Source: Reyranella soli (GTDB lineage: Bacteria > Pseudomonadota > Alphaproteobacteria > Reyranellales > Reyranellaceae). Taken from it: a stretch of DNA of 49,058 nucleotides. Below the pieces are notes generated by a model. The model had not been told where the DNA came from. It saw only the letters and a program-made list of their open reading frames with translations, and did not search any database. Positions 25,689 through 33,247 of the stretch are shown in pieces (position 1 is the first letter of the stretch; each line of letters starts with the position of its first letter). Made by a program: the position numbers and the translations under genes. The stretch lies in NCBI RefSeq assembly GCF_007992495.1, contig NZ_BKAJ01000110.1, forward strand, positions 1 to 49,058, written 5' to 3'.

Positions 25689-26363
25689 ATGGCGTGCGTC
25701 GGAATTGTGGGCGGCCTGGGCGTCGGCGCCACGGTCGACTACTACAAGCGCATCACCGCCGCCTGCAAGGCGCGCAACGTCGTGCCCGACCTCGTGTTCG
25801 TCCATGCCGACGTCGATCGCGGCCAGGGTTACGTGCGCGACGGCCGCCTCGATGCGCTGGCCGACTATCTCGCGGGCTTCGTCGAGCGGCTGGGCCGCGC
25901 TGGCGCCGAGGCGGCGGTGCTGCCGGCGGTGACGCCGCACATCTGCATCAGCGAACTGATGCCGCGCATAAAGCTGCCGCTGATCAACATCGTCGATGCC
26001 ATTGGCGCCGAGCTTCGCAAGCGACAGCTCAGGCGCGTGGCGCTGTTCGGCACGACCTTCACCATGCAGGGCAGCCTGTGGGGCCAGCTCTCGGGCGTCG
26101 ACATCGTGAAGCCGCAGCCCGACGAGATCGCCTTCGTCGGCCGGGCCTATCAGCGCCTCCTCGACACCCAGCGCGGCCACGACGAGGACACCGCGGGCCT
26201 GCGCCGCATCGCCGCCGACCTGCAGCGGCGTGACGGCGTCGAGGCCATCCTGCTCGCCGGCACCGATCTCGCGGTGATCTTCGACGAGGAGACGGCGGGC
26301 TTCCCGAGCATCGACTGCGCGCGGGTACACATCGACGCCATCGTCGAACGGCTAACGTCTTAA
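25689..26363 (+). CDS. Asp/Glu racemase-fold protein lacking both catalytic cysteines
   Basis: The 224-residue protein matches the Asp/Glu/hydantoin racemase superfamily: GIVGGLGVGATVDYYKRI at the start, TPHICISEL in the middle and EAILLAGTDLAVIF near the end. In active racemases the two central motifs carry Cys (CNTAH and GCTE). Here they read AVTPH and AGTD, so both catalytic Cys are replaced. A racemase reaction by the usual two-base mechanism is unlikely; a decarboxylase/isomerase-like or binding role is possible. It ends the four-gene unit, and its TAA runs into the palindrome at 26363. Confidence 0.75.
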   Translation: MACVGIVGGLGVGATVDYYKRITAACKARNVVPDLVFVHADVDRGQGYVRDGRLDALADYLAGFVERLGRAGAEAAVLPAVTPHICISELMPRIKLPLINIVDAIGAELRKRQLRRVALFGTTFTMQGSLWGQLSGVDIVKPQPDEIAFVGRAYQRLLDTQRGHDEDTAGLRRIAADLQRRDGVEAILLAGTDLAVIFDEETAGFPSIDCARVHIDAIVERLTS

Positions 26364-26403
26364 TCTTCCGGACAGCCGGCCTCCGGCCGGCGGTCCGGAA
26401 GAT
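26363..26403. terminator. Bidirectional hairpin (member 2 of the CTTCCGGAC repeat family)
   Basis: Perfect 11-base arms ATCTTCCGGAC (26363-26373) and GTCCGGAAGAT (26393-26403) enclose an inner GCCGGC...GCCGG stem. The element exactly fills the gap between the convergent racemase-like and GNAT genes, so it can end transcription from both sides. It shares its outer arm with the element at 6844-6923. Confidence 0.8.
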
Positions 26404-26873
26404 CATGACAAGGTTTTGACCATGTCCAGCACCGCCAGGTCGCGCCCGCCGCGCCGCACCGTCGAGCGGGCCTGACGCATGTAGCCGTGCTTGCGGTAGA
26501 ACGGTACGGCGTTCAGCGTCGACTGCAGTGACAGGATCGCGGCGCCTCTTCGGCGGACTTCACCTTCCGCTGCCTGCAACAGCGGCCCTCCCGCACCGCG
26601 GCCACCCGCGGGATCGACGTAGAGGCCGAAGAGCATCGTTTCCTTGATCGACGCAAAGCCCGCGACCGAGCCGTCGTGCTCGGCGACCAGGATGGTCTCG
26701 CCGCCTTTGGTCATGGCGTGACGGAAGCCCGCGGGCTCGCGCTCGCGCAGCCACGCCTCGATCTCCTCCGCCGTGTAGGCGCCGAGGCACAGGGCCCTCA
26801 CCGAGGCCTTGTGCAGGGCACACAGCGCTTCGGCATCGGCGGGCGTTGCCGGCCGGATCGTGAAGGCAACCAT
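26403..26873 (-). CDS. GNAT-family N-acetyltransferase
   Basis: The 156-residue protein has the GNAT order: TIRPATPADAEAL at the start, VAGFASI strand, LFGLYVDPAGGRGAGGPLL (acetyl-CoA pyrophosphate loop, with RGAGG in place of the usual R/QGxGxG/A) and a C-terminal NAVPFYRKHGY motif. The acceptor is unknown. It follows the ACT-domain gene by 10 bases on the same strand. Confidence 0.88.
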   Translation of the reverse strand: MVAFTIRPATPADAEALCALHKASVRALCLGAYTAEEIEAWLREREPAGFRHAMTKGGETILVAEHDGSVAGFASIKETMLFGLYVDPAGGRGAGGPLLQAAEGEVRRRGAAILSLQSTLNAVPFYRKHGYMRQARSTVRRGGRDLAVLDMVKTLS

Positions 26874-26883
26874 GACGGCGGCC

Positions 26884-27138
26884 TCAAAACGTCTGCCGGA
26901 CGCCTACGATCTGCGACAGGCAGTGGCCGACATGATCGGCGGTGTCGGGCTCGAGGCCTTCGACCTCGATCTCGACCGACAGCAGATCGGCATCGGCCTG
27001 GGCGAACACGCGGGCCGGCACCAGGCCGCGCTTGGCCAAAAGCTCGAGCGCGCGCGGCAACACGCCGGGCTCAGCGTCGGCTTCGAAACAATATCGGACG
27101 GTAGACGAGTTGCGCTTAAGCGCGAGGACGGACGACAT
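26884..27138 (-). CDS. ACT-domain protein, acetolactate synthase small-subunit-like
   Basis: The 84-residue protein resembles a lone ACT domain: YCFEADAEPGVLPRALELLAKRGLVP is the typical ligand-binding turn and helix, followed by two more strands. Full AHAS small subunits are about 160 residues, so this is a single-domain relative that may sense an amino acid. GGGAG precedes the start at 27138. No large subunit is nearby. A palindrome lies upstream at 27176-27196. Confidence 0.7.
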   Translation of the reverse strand: MSSVLALKRNSSTVRYCFEADAEPGVLPRALELLAKRGLVPARVFAQADADLLSVEIEVEGLEPDTADHVGHCLSQIVGVRQTF

Positions 27139-27175
27139 GGAACGACTCCCTTGCAGACGGACGAACAGCGACGCT

Positions 27176-27196
27176 CCGGTTTGCAGTGCAAACCGG
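27176..27196. promoter_or_regulatory. Perfect palindrome upstream of the ACT-domain gene
   Basis: Arms CCGGTTTGC and GCAAACCGG are separated by AGT. The site lies 38 bases before the ACT gene start and about 100 bases before the divergent metallohydrolase gene, a natural place for an operator or a leader hairpin. No regulator gene is adjacent. Confidence 0.5.
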
Positions 27197-27294
27197 GGTG
27201 CTAATTCGCCGAGCAAGGAGGTCCATGCGGGCCATGAGGTAACTATAGCGTCGCGGCCGGCCGGCAGGCTACGCTTTCTTCAAACGAGGAAGGG

Positions 27295-28122
27295 ATGGAA
27301 ATAAAGATGCGTTCGACACCCATTTACGAGGTGCATGCTGTCAAATACGCCCACCTGCCGCGCAAGGCTTGGGAAGTCCAGATCACGCCTGATCCGCACG
27401 ATGCCGACTTCCCCATGGATTATTTCGTCTGGGTGGCGATCCCGCTCGACGAGGCGGGCAACCGGGCGATCGGCGGCAAGCCGGTCGTGATCGACACCGG
27501 CTTCAACGCCCAGGTCGGCAAGCAGCGCGGCCGTGAGGTCAAACGTAACCCTGCCGACCTTCTCAACGATCTCGGCATCGACCCCAGGGAGGTCGAGGAC
27601 GTCATCGTCACCCACCTGCACTACGACCACGTCGGCAACTGGGACAAGTTCCCCAAGGCGCGCTTCCATCTTCAGGACAAGGAGATGCAGTTCGCCACCG
27701 GCCGGCACATGTGCCACGACCCGTTCCGCCACGCCTTCGAGGTCGAGGATATCGTCGGCATGGTGCGCGCGGTCTACGGCAAGCGCGTGGTGTTCCACGA
27801 CGGCGACGACGAGATCCAGCCCGGCATTTCCGTGCACCTGATCGGCGGCCACACCATGGGCATCCAGTCGGTGCGGGTGATGACGCGCAACGGCTGGCTG
27901 GTGCTGGCCTCGGACGCCAGCCATTACTACTGGGGCATCCGCGACAAGAAGCTGTTCTCGATCGTCTATTCGGTGGCCGACATGCTGGCGGGCTACGACA
28001 AGCTCACCAAGCTCGCCGACGGACACGTCGACATGGTCGTGCCCGGCCACGACGCCGAGGTGATGACGAAATATCCGGCGTCGCGGGACGACATGAAGGG
28101 GATCGCGGTCAGGCTGGATTAA
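27295..28122 (+). CDS. Metallo-beta-lactamase-fold hydrolase, N-acyl homoserine lactonase-like
   Basis: The 275-residue protein has the zinc motif HLHYDH (107-112) and the later ligands in GGHTMG, DASHYYW and PGHDAEV, the pattern of the AHL-lactonase (AiiA/AttM) branch. Several relatives hydrolyse other lactones or esters, so quorum quenching is only a possibility. An ATG at 27307 (MRSTPIYEV) would give the more usual family start; GAGGAAGGG sits close to both. The gene stands alone, divergent from the ACT gene. Confidence 0.85.
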   Translation: MEIKMRSTPIYEVHAVKYAHLPRKAWEVQITPDPHDADFPMDYFVWVAIPLDEAGNRAIGGKPVVIDTGFNAQVGKQRGREVKRNPADLLNDLGIDPREVEDVIVTHLHYDHVGNWDKFPKARFHLQDKEMQFATGRHMCHDPFRHAFEVEDIVGMVRAVYGKRVVFHDGDDEIQPGISVHLIGGHTMGIQSVRVMTRNGWLVLASDASHYYWGIRDKKLFSIVYSVADMLAGYDKLTKLADGHVDMVVPGHDAEVMTKYPASRDDMKGIAVRLD

Positions 28123-28134
28123 CCCAAAAGCATT

Positions 28135-28249
28135 CCCTCCCCCGTCATCGGGGGAGGGTAAGGGAGGGGGAAAGCCCCAATCTGAAACTTCACAGATCAG
28201 CCGCGTCGCCTGCCCCCTCCCGTACCCTCCCCCGTATGACGGGGGAGGG
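28135..28249. repeat. Near-perfect inverted repeat of about 36 bp between convergent genes
   Basis: The arm 28135-28170 (beginning CCCTCCCCCGTCAT and ending AGGGAGGGGG) is the reverse complement of 28213-28249 apart from about two or three changes. Each arm is itself a hairpin (CCCTCCCCCG/CGGGGGAGGG). It lies between the lactonase-like gene and the convergent peptide-binding-protein gene and could terminate both; its form suggests a dispersed palindromic repeat. Confidence 0.85.
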
Positions 28250-28260
28250 ACCATGAGGGA

Positions 28261-29835
28261 TTACTTCTTCTCCACGTTCCACAGCGCCAGCGCCGGCGTG
28301 GGCGTGATCAGTCCGCTGAGGTTGCTGCGCACCGCAGTCGGCGTCGTGAACTGGCCGAGCGGGACGAACGTCGGATACTCCAGCAGGCGCAGCTGCACCT
28401 GCTCGGCGATCGCCTTCTGCTTCGCCGGATCGGTCTCCGCGGCGTAGGCGTCGCGCAGCTTCTCCAACGTCTCGTCGCAGCTCCAGCCGAACGTCGCCTT
28501 GTCGCACGAGGCATTGACGAAGGCGGCCGACACCGGGTTGAGCACGTCGGGCGAACCCCACGAGGTGAAGTAGGCGCTCCAGCCGCCCTTATCGAGCGGG
28601 TCCCTCTTGGCGCGCCGGCTGACCAGCGTCTGCCAGTCCATCGGCTGCAGGTCGATCTTGAGCCCGATCTTCTCGAGCTGCGCCTTCGCGACCGTGGCGA
28701 GGTTGTTGTGGCCCGCCGTGTCGGTCTGATGCAGCAGCACCGCCGGCGTGCCGTCATAGCCCGACGACGCCAGGATCTCTTTGGCCTTGGCAATGTTGCC
28801 CGTGAGCTTGTCCTCCCAGCCCTTGGTCGATTCCAGCGGCGAGCCGCAGGGGAACACCGACTTGCACTCCTTGTAGTAGTCGGGGTTGCCCGAATTGGCG
28901 TCGAGGAACTCCTTCTGCGACAGGGCAACGAGCACGGCCTGGCGCACCTTGGCGTTGTCGAACGGCTTGGTCAGCACGTTGAAGCGCATCGAGTACTGCC
29001 GGCCCCAGGTGTTGGTCGCCAGCACCTTGATGTTCTTGTCCTTCGCGAGCAGCGGCAGCAGGTCGGGCGGCACGATCTCGACCAGATCGACCTCGCCGTT
29101 CAGCAAGGCGTTGATCTGCGTCTGGGTGTCGGGGATCCAGATCCATTCGACACGGTCGACCTTCGCAACCTTGCCGCCGGCCATCGCCGACGCGGGCTCC
29201 GCGCGCGGCTTGTACTTCGGGTTCTTGAGGTAGACCGTCTTCTCGCCGGGCTTCGACTCGTCCTTCTTGAGCATGAACGGGCCCGAGCCGATGGACTCGG
29301 TGAGCTGGGTGTTGGGATCGACGCTCGCCTGCTCCTTGGGCATCATGAACGGCACGTTGGAGCTCGTCTTGCCGAGCGATTCCAGCACCAGCCCGTAGGG
29401 CTGCTTCAGCACCATCTTGATCGTCTTGGCGTCCGGAGCACTGAGATCGGCCGTGACACTCAACAGCTTCTGGCCCATCGAATCGCGGGCGCCCCAACGC
29501 TTGATCGAAGCGACGCAGTCCTCGGCCGTCACCGGCTTGCCGTTGTGCCATTCCAGGCCGTCGCGCAGGGTGAAGGTCCAGGTGAGCTTGTCGGGCGAGA
29601 CCTCCCACTTGTCGACCATCTGCGGCTTGACCTGCAGCTTGTCGTCCATGGCGAACAGCGTGTCGTAGACCATGTTGCCGTGATGGGTGGAGATCAGCGC
29701 CGTGGTCCAGATCGGATCGATGATCTTCAGATCCGAATGCAGCGCGACCTTGAGCGTGGTTTGCGCATACGCGGGTGCCGCAAAAGCGGCAGCGGCGACC
29801 AGCGCGCCGGCAAGACGACGACCTAACTTCAACAT
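28261..29835 (-). CDS. ABC transporter substrate-binding protein, peptide/nickel type (SBP_bac_5)
   Basis: The 524-residue protein has a Sec signal (LGRRLAGALVAAAAFAAPAYA) and the family-5 pattern: SDLKIIDPIWTTALISTHHG, a WTFTLRDGLEWHNGKPVTAEDCVASI stretch in the first lobe and repeated Trp/Tyr contacts later. Such proteins bind di- and oligopeptides, nickel complexes or opines. No permease or ATPase genes accompany it, so it is an orphan here. GGGAG lies before the ATG. Confidence 0.9.
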   Translation of the reverse strand: MLKLGRRLAGALVAAAAFAAPAYAQTTLKVALHSDLKIIDPIWTTALISTHHGNMVYDTLFAMDDKLQVKPQMVDKWEVSPDKLTWTFTLRDGLEWHNGKPVTAEDCVASIKRWGARDSMGQKLLSVTADLSAPDAKTIKMVLKQPYGLVLESLGKTSSNVPFMMPKEQASVDPNTQLTESIGSGPFMLKKDESKPGEKTVYLKNPKYKPRAEPASAMAGGKVAKVDRVEWIWIPDTQTQINALLNGEVDLVEIVPPDLLPLLAKDKNIKVLATNTWGRQYSMRFNVLTKPFDNAKVRQAVLVALSQKEFLDANSGNPDYYKECKSVFPCGSPLESTKGWEDKLTGNIAKAKEILASSGYDGTPAVLLHQTDTAGHNNLATVAKAQLEKIGLKIDLQPMDWQTLVSRRAKRDPLDKGGWSAYFTSWGSPDVLNPVSAAFVNASCDKATFGWSCDETLEKLRDAYAAETDPAKQKAIAEQVQLRLLEYPTFVPLGQFTTPTAVRSNLSGLITPTPALALWNVEKK

Positions 29836-29881
29836 GAAAGCTCCCTGAATGACCCCCCGGCCGGCAGCAACAATAGTGCCG

Positions 29882-31066
29882 TTAGCGGTCTTGTGCGATG
29901 TCTAGCAGCGCCTGCCAATCCGTCAATTTCACGCGAGGGCGGCCCAGCGCCGCGCCGGCCGCCACTTCGTGCTTGTCGATGCGATGCCAGCCCGCAGCGT
30001 CGACGGCGATCGGCAGCACGTCGGGCCCGCTTTTGGGATCGCGATCCTTCAGGAAGGCCAGGACCTGCTGGGCCACCGCATGGCTTTCCGCCCGGTTGGT
30101 CGGGATGGTGCCCGTGGGTCCGCGCTTGGCCCAGCCGACGGGAAAGACATCGTCGCGCTTGGGGAATTCCTCGCCGCCATAGCCGATGCAGGTCACGAGC
30201 AGGTCGGCCTTGAGCGTCCCTGTCGATAGCTCGACCTCGCCCGGCCGGATGGCCTTGGGCACCGCGCCGAACAGGAAATGCACGGTCACCGGCTTTTCGC
30301 CCGCCTTGTGGCCGGCAAAGCCCTTCAGGATCTCCAGGTTCTTGGTCTTGCGCAGCCGCTCGGGTGTCGGATCAGTGGCGGGTGGCGCCACGTCCAGCGC
30401 CTTGGCGTCGGTGACCGACACGGCCCGCGCCAGCCTTCCCATCTCGGCGAGCTCGTTGTTGGTGAAGGAGGCATGCTCGGGTCCGCGCCGGCCGATCACG
30501 TAGATATCCGTGAGCGGTGCGCTGGCGATCGCCGCACCCGCCTCCGGCACGATGTCGCTTTTCGCCATCTCGTCGGCGCTCTTGGCCAGCACGCGCGCCA
30601 CGTCCAGCGCCACGTTGCCGTTGCCGATCACCGCCACGCTCTTCACCTGGGAGAGATCGGGACCAGCGCGGAAATCGGGATGGCCGTTCAGCCAGCCGAC
30701 GAGACGCCACGAGCCCCAGACGTGCGGCAGATCCTCGCCCGGTATGCCGAGCTTCTTGTCGATCACCATGCCGGTGGCGACGATCACCGCATCATAGGCC
30801 GCGTCGAACTCGTCCCAGGAGATGTCGCGACCGACGTCGATGTTGCCGGCGAAGCGAACGTCGGGCTGGCCCAAAAGCTTCTCGAACTGGCGGACGATCG
30901 CCTTGGTGCCCTGGTGGTCGGGCGCGACGCCGGCGCGCACCAGCCCATAGGGCGTGGGCAGGCGGTCGATGATGTCGATATGCAGGTCGGGTCGGGCGCG
31001 CAACAACCCGTCGGCGGCATAGAAACCCGACGGGCCCGCGCCCACGATGGCAACGCGGTGGGTCAT
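29882..31066 (-). CDS. Ferredoxin-NADP reductase, adrenodoxin-reductase type
   Basis: The 394-residue protein shows the FAD motif AIVGAGPSGFYAADGLL at the start, the substrate turn RLPTPYGLVRAGVAPDHQGTK, a second dinucleotide motif VAVIGNGNVALDVARVL (NADP) and a late GWAKRGPTGTIPTNRAES motif. These define the adrenodoxin-reductase/FprA branch, which passes electrons from NADPH to ferredoxins, often for P450s. No ferredoxin or P450 gene is nearby. Length is slightly under the usual 430-460 residues. Confidence 0.9.
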   Translation of the reverse strand: MTHRVAIVGAGPSGFYAADGLLRARPDLHIDIIDRLPTPYGLVRAGVAPDHQGTKAIVRQFEKLLGQPDVRFAGNIDVGRDISWDEFDAAYDAVIVATGMVIDKKLGIPGEDLPHVWGSWRLVGWLNGHPDFRAGPDLSQVKSVAVIGNGNVALDVARVLAKSADEMAKSDIVPEAGAAIASAPLTDIYVIGRRGPEHASFTNNELAEMGRLARAVSVTDAKALDVAPPATDPTPERLRKTKNLEILKGFAGHKAGEKPVTVHFLFGAVPKAIRPGEVELSTGTLKADLLVTCIGYGGEEFPKRDDVFPVGWAKRGPTGTIPTNRAESHAVAQQVLAFLKDRDPKSGPDVLPIAVDAAGWHRIDKHEVAAGAALGRPRVKLTDWQALLDIAQDR

Positions 31067-31342
31067 GGCCGCCCGCTTAGCATATGATCGTTACATGACT
31101 TAAACGGCACGACTGCCATGAAATCCTTATTTACTGAACTGATGTGGCGTTGGCTGAATGGCCGCCCCCGCTTGCATGCCCTCTTCCGGAGGGCAGCGCG
31201 CTGCCTCACTCGGTATCAGCTCTCTAGCATATGGCGAATGCTGCCCGTGTGGTAGGGCGCGCCACTCGGAAGTGGTGATCGAGGTTACGTACCTGACCTG
31301 GTAAGCCAGCAAAACAGGTCGCGTGCCGGACCCGACTCGCCG

Positions 31343-31519
31343 CTAGTCCCCTTCCTTGGCGCGCCTCTCCAAGTCCACCGCTTGGTCCTCAAGCTCGTCA
31401 GCGTAGCGAAGCAGCCGGGCTGCATCGTCGGCATCGGTCAGCATCCCCGCAAGCCGCCTTACCCGCTTAGCGAGGCCGCGATTCGCAACAGCTTGATCGG
31501 ATAGTGAGGCCGACTTCAT
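31343..31519 (-). CDS. Small helical protein of 58 residues
   Basis: The frame reads MKSASLSDQAVANRGLAK and continues as an amphipathic helix with DDAARLLRYADELEDQAV and an Arg/Glu end. AAGGACC lies before the ATG. Third positions do not show the strong GC bias of neighbours but the sequence is uninterrupted and reads like the short regulator-associated proteins seen in Rhizobiales. No function is assigned. Confidence 0.5.
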   Translation of the reverse strand: MKSASLSDQAVANRGLAKRVRRLAGMLTDADDAARLLRYADELEDQAVDLERRAKEGD

Positions 31520-31575
31520 GGGTCAGGGGTCCTTACAACCAGCAATGCCCGCCACGGCCGAGGGTTGCCCGTCCA

Positions 31576-31593
31576 CTGTTCAATATTGAACAG
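31576..31593. promoter_or_regulatory. Operator-like palindrome CTGTTCAATATTGAACAG (copy 1)
   Basis: The 18-base perfect palindrome CTGTTCAATATTGAACAG (20 with the flanking A/T) sits between the divergent small-gene starts at 31519 and 31725. Two related sites lie before the Crp/Fnr gene at 32102-32119 and 32117-32134, suggesting one regulator controls all. Confidence 0.6.
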
Positions 31594-31724
31594 TATGCTA
31601 GACTGTTTTCAGTGGTCCGTTGGGCACGTTGCCCGCACCGCCGCCGTCGCCAACTGCCGTCAGGATCGTTCTATTCCTGAATCAATGTCGCTGTGTGCCG
31701 TTCAACCCAAGCTTCGGGTCATCA

Positions 31725-31955
31725 ATGCCCAACGACACCGAAGCGATGGCACTTGCGCTGATACGTCTGCTTTATGAGGCAACCGACGGCGATTCGATGC
31801 CGTGGCGAACGATCCGTCGACTCGACGGCGCCACGGATGGAGCTGTGGCGCTTGCTGCCGAACGAGGCTGGTTGCAGCGTGATGACACAGGCCACGTTGC
31901 CCTGACAGATGTGGGACGAGAGCTCGCCCAGGCGCTGGGCCGCCCCTTGCATTAG
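31725..31955 (+). CDS. Small winged-helix-like protein
   Basis: The 76-residue protein reads MPNDTEAMALALIRLLYEAT, then helices and a terminal wing-like DDTGHVALTDVGRELAQALG, which resembles a short winged-helix DNA-binding domain (the LTDVGREL phrase is common at the end of MarR/PadR wings). It may be a small regulator. Start chosen at 31725; upstream in-frame readings have no conserved features. It lies 130 bases after the copy-1 palindrome. Confidence 0.55.
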   Translation: MPNDTEAMALALIRLLYEATDGDSMPWRTIRRLDGATDGAVALAAERGWLQRDDTGHVALTDVGRELAQALGRPLH

Positions 31956-32101
31956 CGGGCAGGCGAAAGGTCGCGCTTCGGCTCCTGGGTCAGCGTCCGC
32001 AAATCCGCGACTTCCTGCGGGCCAAGGGGGCCTTGGCGCTGCGGTCCATCGCAATCTCCGCTGCTTGATGACCGCAGGCTAAAGCGTAAAATTGACCCCG
32101 C

Positions 32102-32134
32102 CTGTTCAAAGTTGAACTGTCCAGTACTGAACAG
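32102..32134. promoter_or_regulatory. Two overlapping operator-like palindromes (copies 2 and 3) before the Crp/Fnr gene
   Basis: CTGTTCAAAGTTGAACTG (32102-32119) and CTGTCCAGTACTGAACAG (32117-32134) each match copy 1 at 15 of 18 positions and share three bases. They lie 40-72 bases before the GTG of the Crp/Fnr-type gene, so autoregulation is likely; the binding protein is not identified. Confidence 0.6.
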
Positions 32135-32173
32135 CCCGCCATTCTTCGCAACTCATCGACGCAGGAGTACGGA

Positions 32174-32920
32174 GTGCCGGCAAGCGACAAATCGAAGGCA
32201 GCGACCCGACCCAAAAAGTCCGGAATCAAGAAGGTCGGCAACGCCATGGCCAGGAGAAGAACTGCGAGGAAATCGTCCAGCAAGCAGGACTTCGACACTG
32301 AAGCCTTCCTCACCACCGTTGGCGCTGGCCGCACCATCTCGACGTACAAGGCCAAGACCTACATTTTCAGGCAGGGCACCGAGTGCGACGCAGTCTTCTA
32401 TATCCAGAAAGGCCAGGTCGAGCTCAGCGTGGTCTCCAAGCAGGGCAAGGAAAGGGTCGTCGGCGTGCTCGGCCCCGGCGCCTTCCTCGGCGAGTCGTGC
32501 TTGGCTGGCCATCCCCGCTACCTAGCGTCGGCGCGGGCCTCGACTGAAGCCATGGTGGCGCGCGTTGAGACAGCGACGCTTTCGAGGGCCCTGAACGACC
32601 ACCCCGCGATGTCGCAGCGGTTCATGGCGTTCCTGTTGCTGCGAAACAGCCAGGTCGAGGCAGACCTCGTCGACCAACTGTTCAATTCAAGCGAGAAGCG
32701 CCTCGCGCGCCTGCTGGTCATGCTGGCCCAGGTCGGCCAGGAGGCGGAACTGCGGACGGTCACGACGCCGATCAGCCAGGAGGTGATGGCGGCGCGCGTC
32801 GGGACGACGCGTTCGAGGATCAACTATTTCATGAACAAGTTCCGGAAGCTCGGCCTCATCGAGTACAACGGCGAGCTGAAGGTGCATTCATCGCTGCTGA
32901 ACGTGATCATCCGCGACTAG
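32174..32920 (+). CDS. Crp/Fnr-family transcriptional regulator
   Basis: The 248-residue protein has a Lys/Arg/Ser-rich N-terminal tail, a cyclic-nucleotide-type beta-roll (about 45-165, with YIFRQGTECDAVFYIQKGQVELSV and GPGAFLGESCL), a long dimer helix (QVEADLVDQLFNSSEKRLAR) and a C-terminal winged HTH with TPISQEVMAARVGTTRSRINYFMNKF as the recognition part. No Fnr-type Cys cluster is seen, so it is not an oxygen sensor of the Fe-S kind. The GTG at 32174 has AGGAG upstream; an ATG at 32246 (MARRRTARK) matches the usual family start and is equally possible. The upstream palindromes suggest autoregulation. Confidence 0.88.
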   Translation: MPASDKSKAATRPKKSGIKKVGNAMARRRTARKSSSKQDFDTEAFLTTVGAGRTISTYKAKTYIFRQGTECDAVFYIQKGQVELSVVSKQGKERVVGVLGPGAFLGESCLAGHPRYLASARASTEAMVARVETATLSRALNDHPAMSQRFMAFLLLRNSQVEADLVDQLFNSSEKRLARLLVMLAQVGQEAELRTVTTPISQEVMAARVGTTRSRINYFMNKFRKLGLIEYNGELKVHSSLLNVIIRD

Positions 32921-33247
32921 TTCCGCGACGGGCGCGGTGACGGCAGCCAGCCACCAGTCGGTGCCTTGTCCACGAGGAGCGGCCGTTCCGGTGCGTCGTT
33001 CCTCCGACCACCCCTTGCCCCGTCGACATCGTCGCGGTCTCCGAAATGGCGCCGCCGCAACGCCGTCATCGTGTTCAATGTGAGACAGACGCGCGTGGCC
33101 CCCTAACATAACTTGGCGAAGGTGCCGCTTTGGGGACGATCCTTCCATGGATCCCGACCGAGGCTGGGACGTCGAACACGCTGTTGCGCTGCCTGCTAGA
33201 CTTTTCAATCGTCGACTTGCCGTTTGCAACAGCCAGAAAGCAGATTC
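32921..33247. other. Intergenic gap with no recognised feature
   Basis: The 327 bases between the Crp/Fnr and radical SAM genes contain no frame with a family mark. A single GTTCAA half-site occurs at 33073-33078 (GTGTTCAATG) but its partner half is poor. Confidence 0.4.

Noticed and set aside
31190..31240. A phrase resembling a plasmid replication-origin sequence (CACTCGGTATCAGCTC)
   Set aside because: Only a short partial likeness; no other plasmid feature is present.
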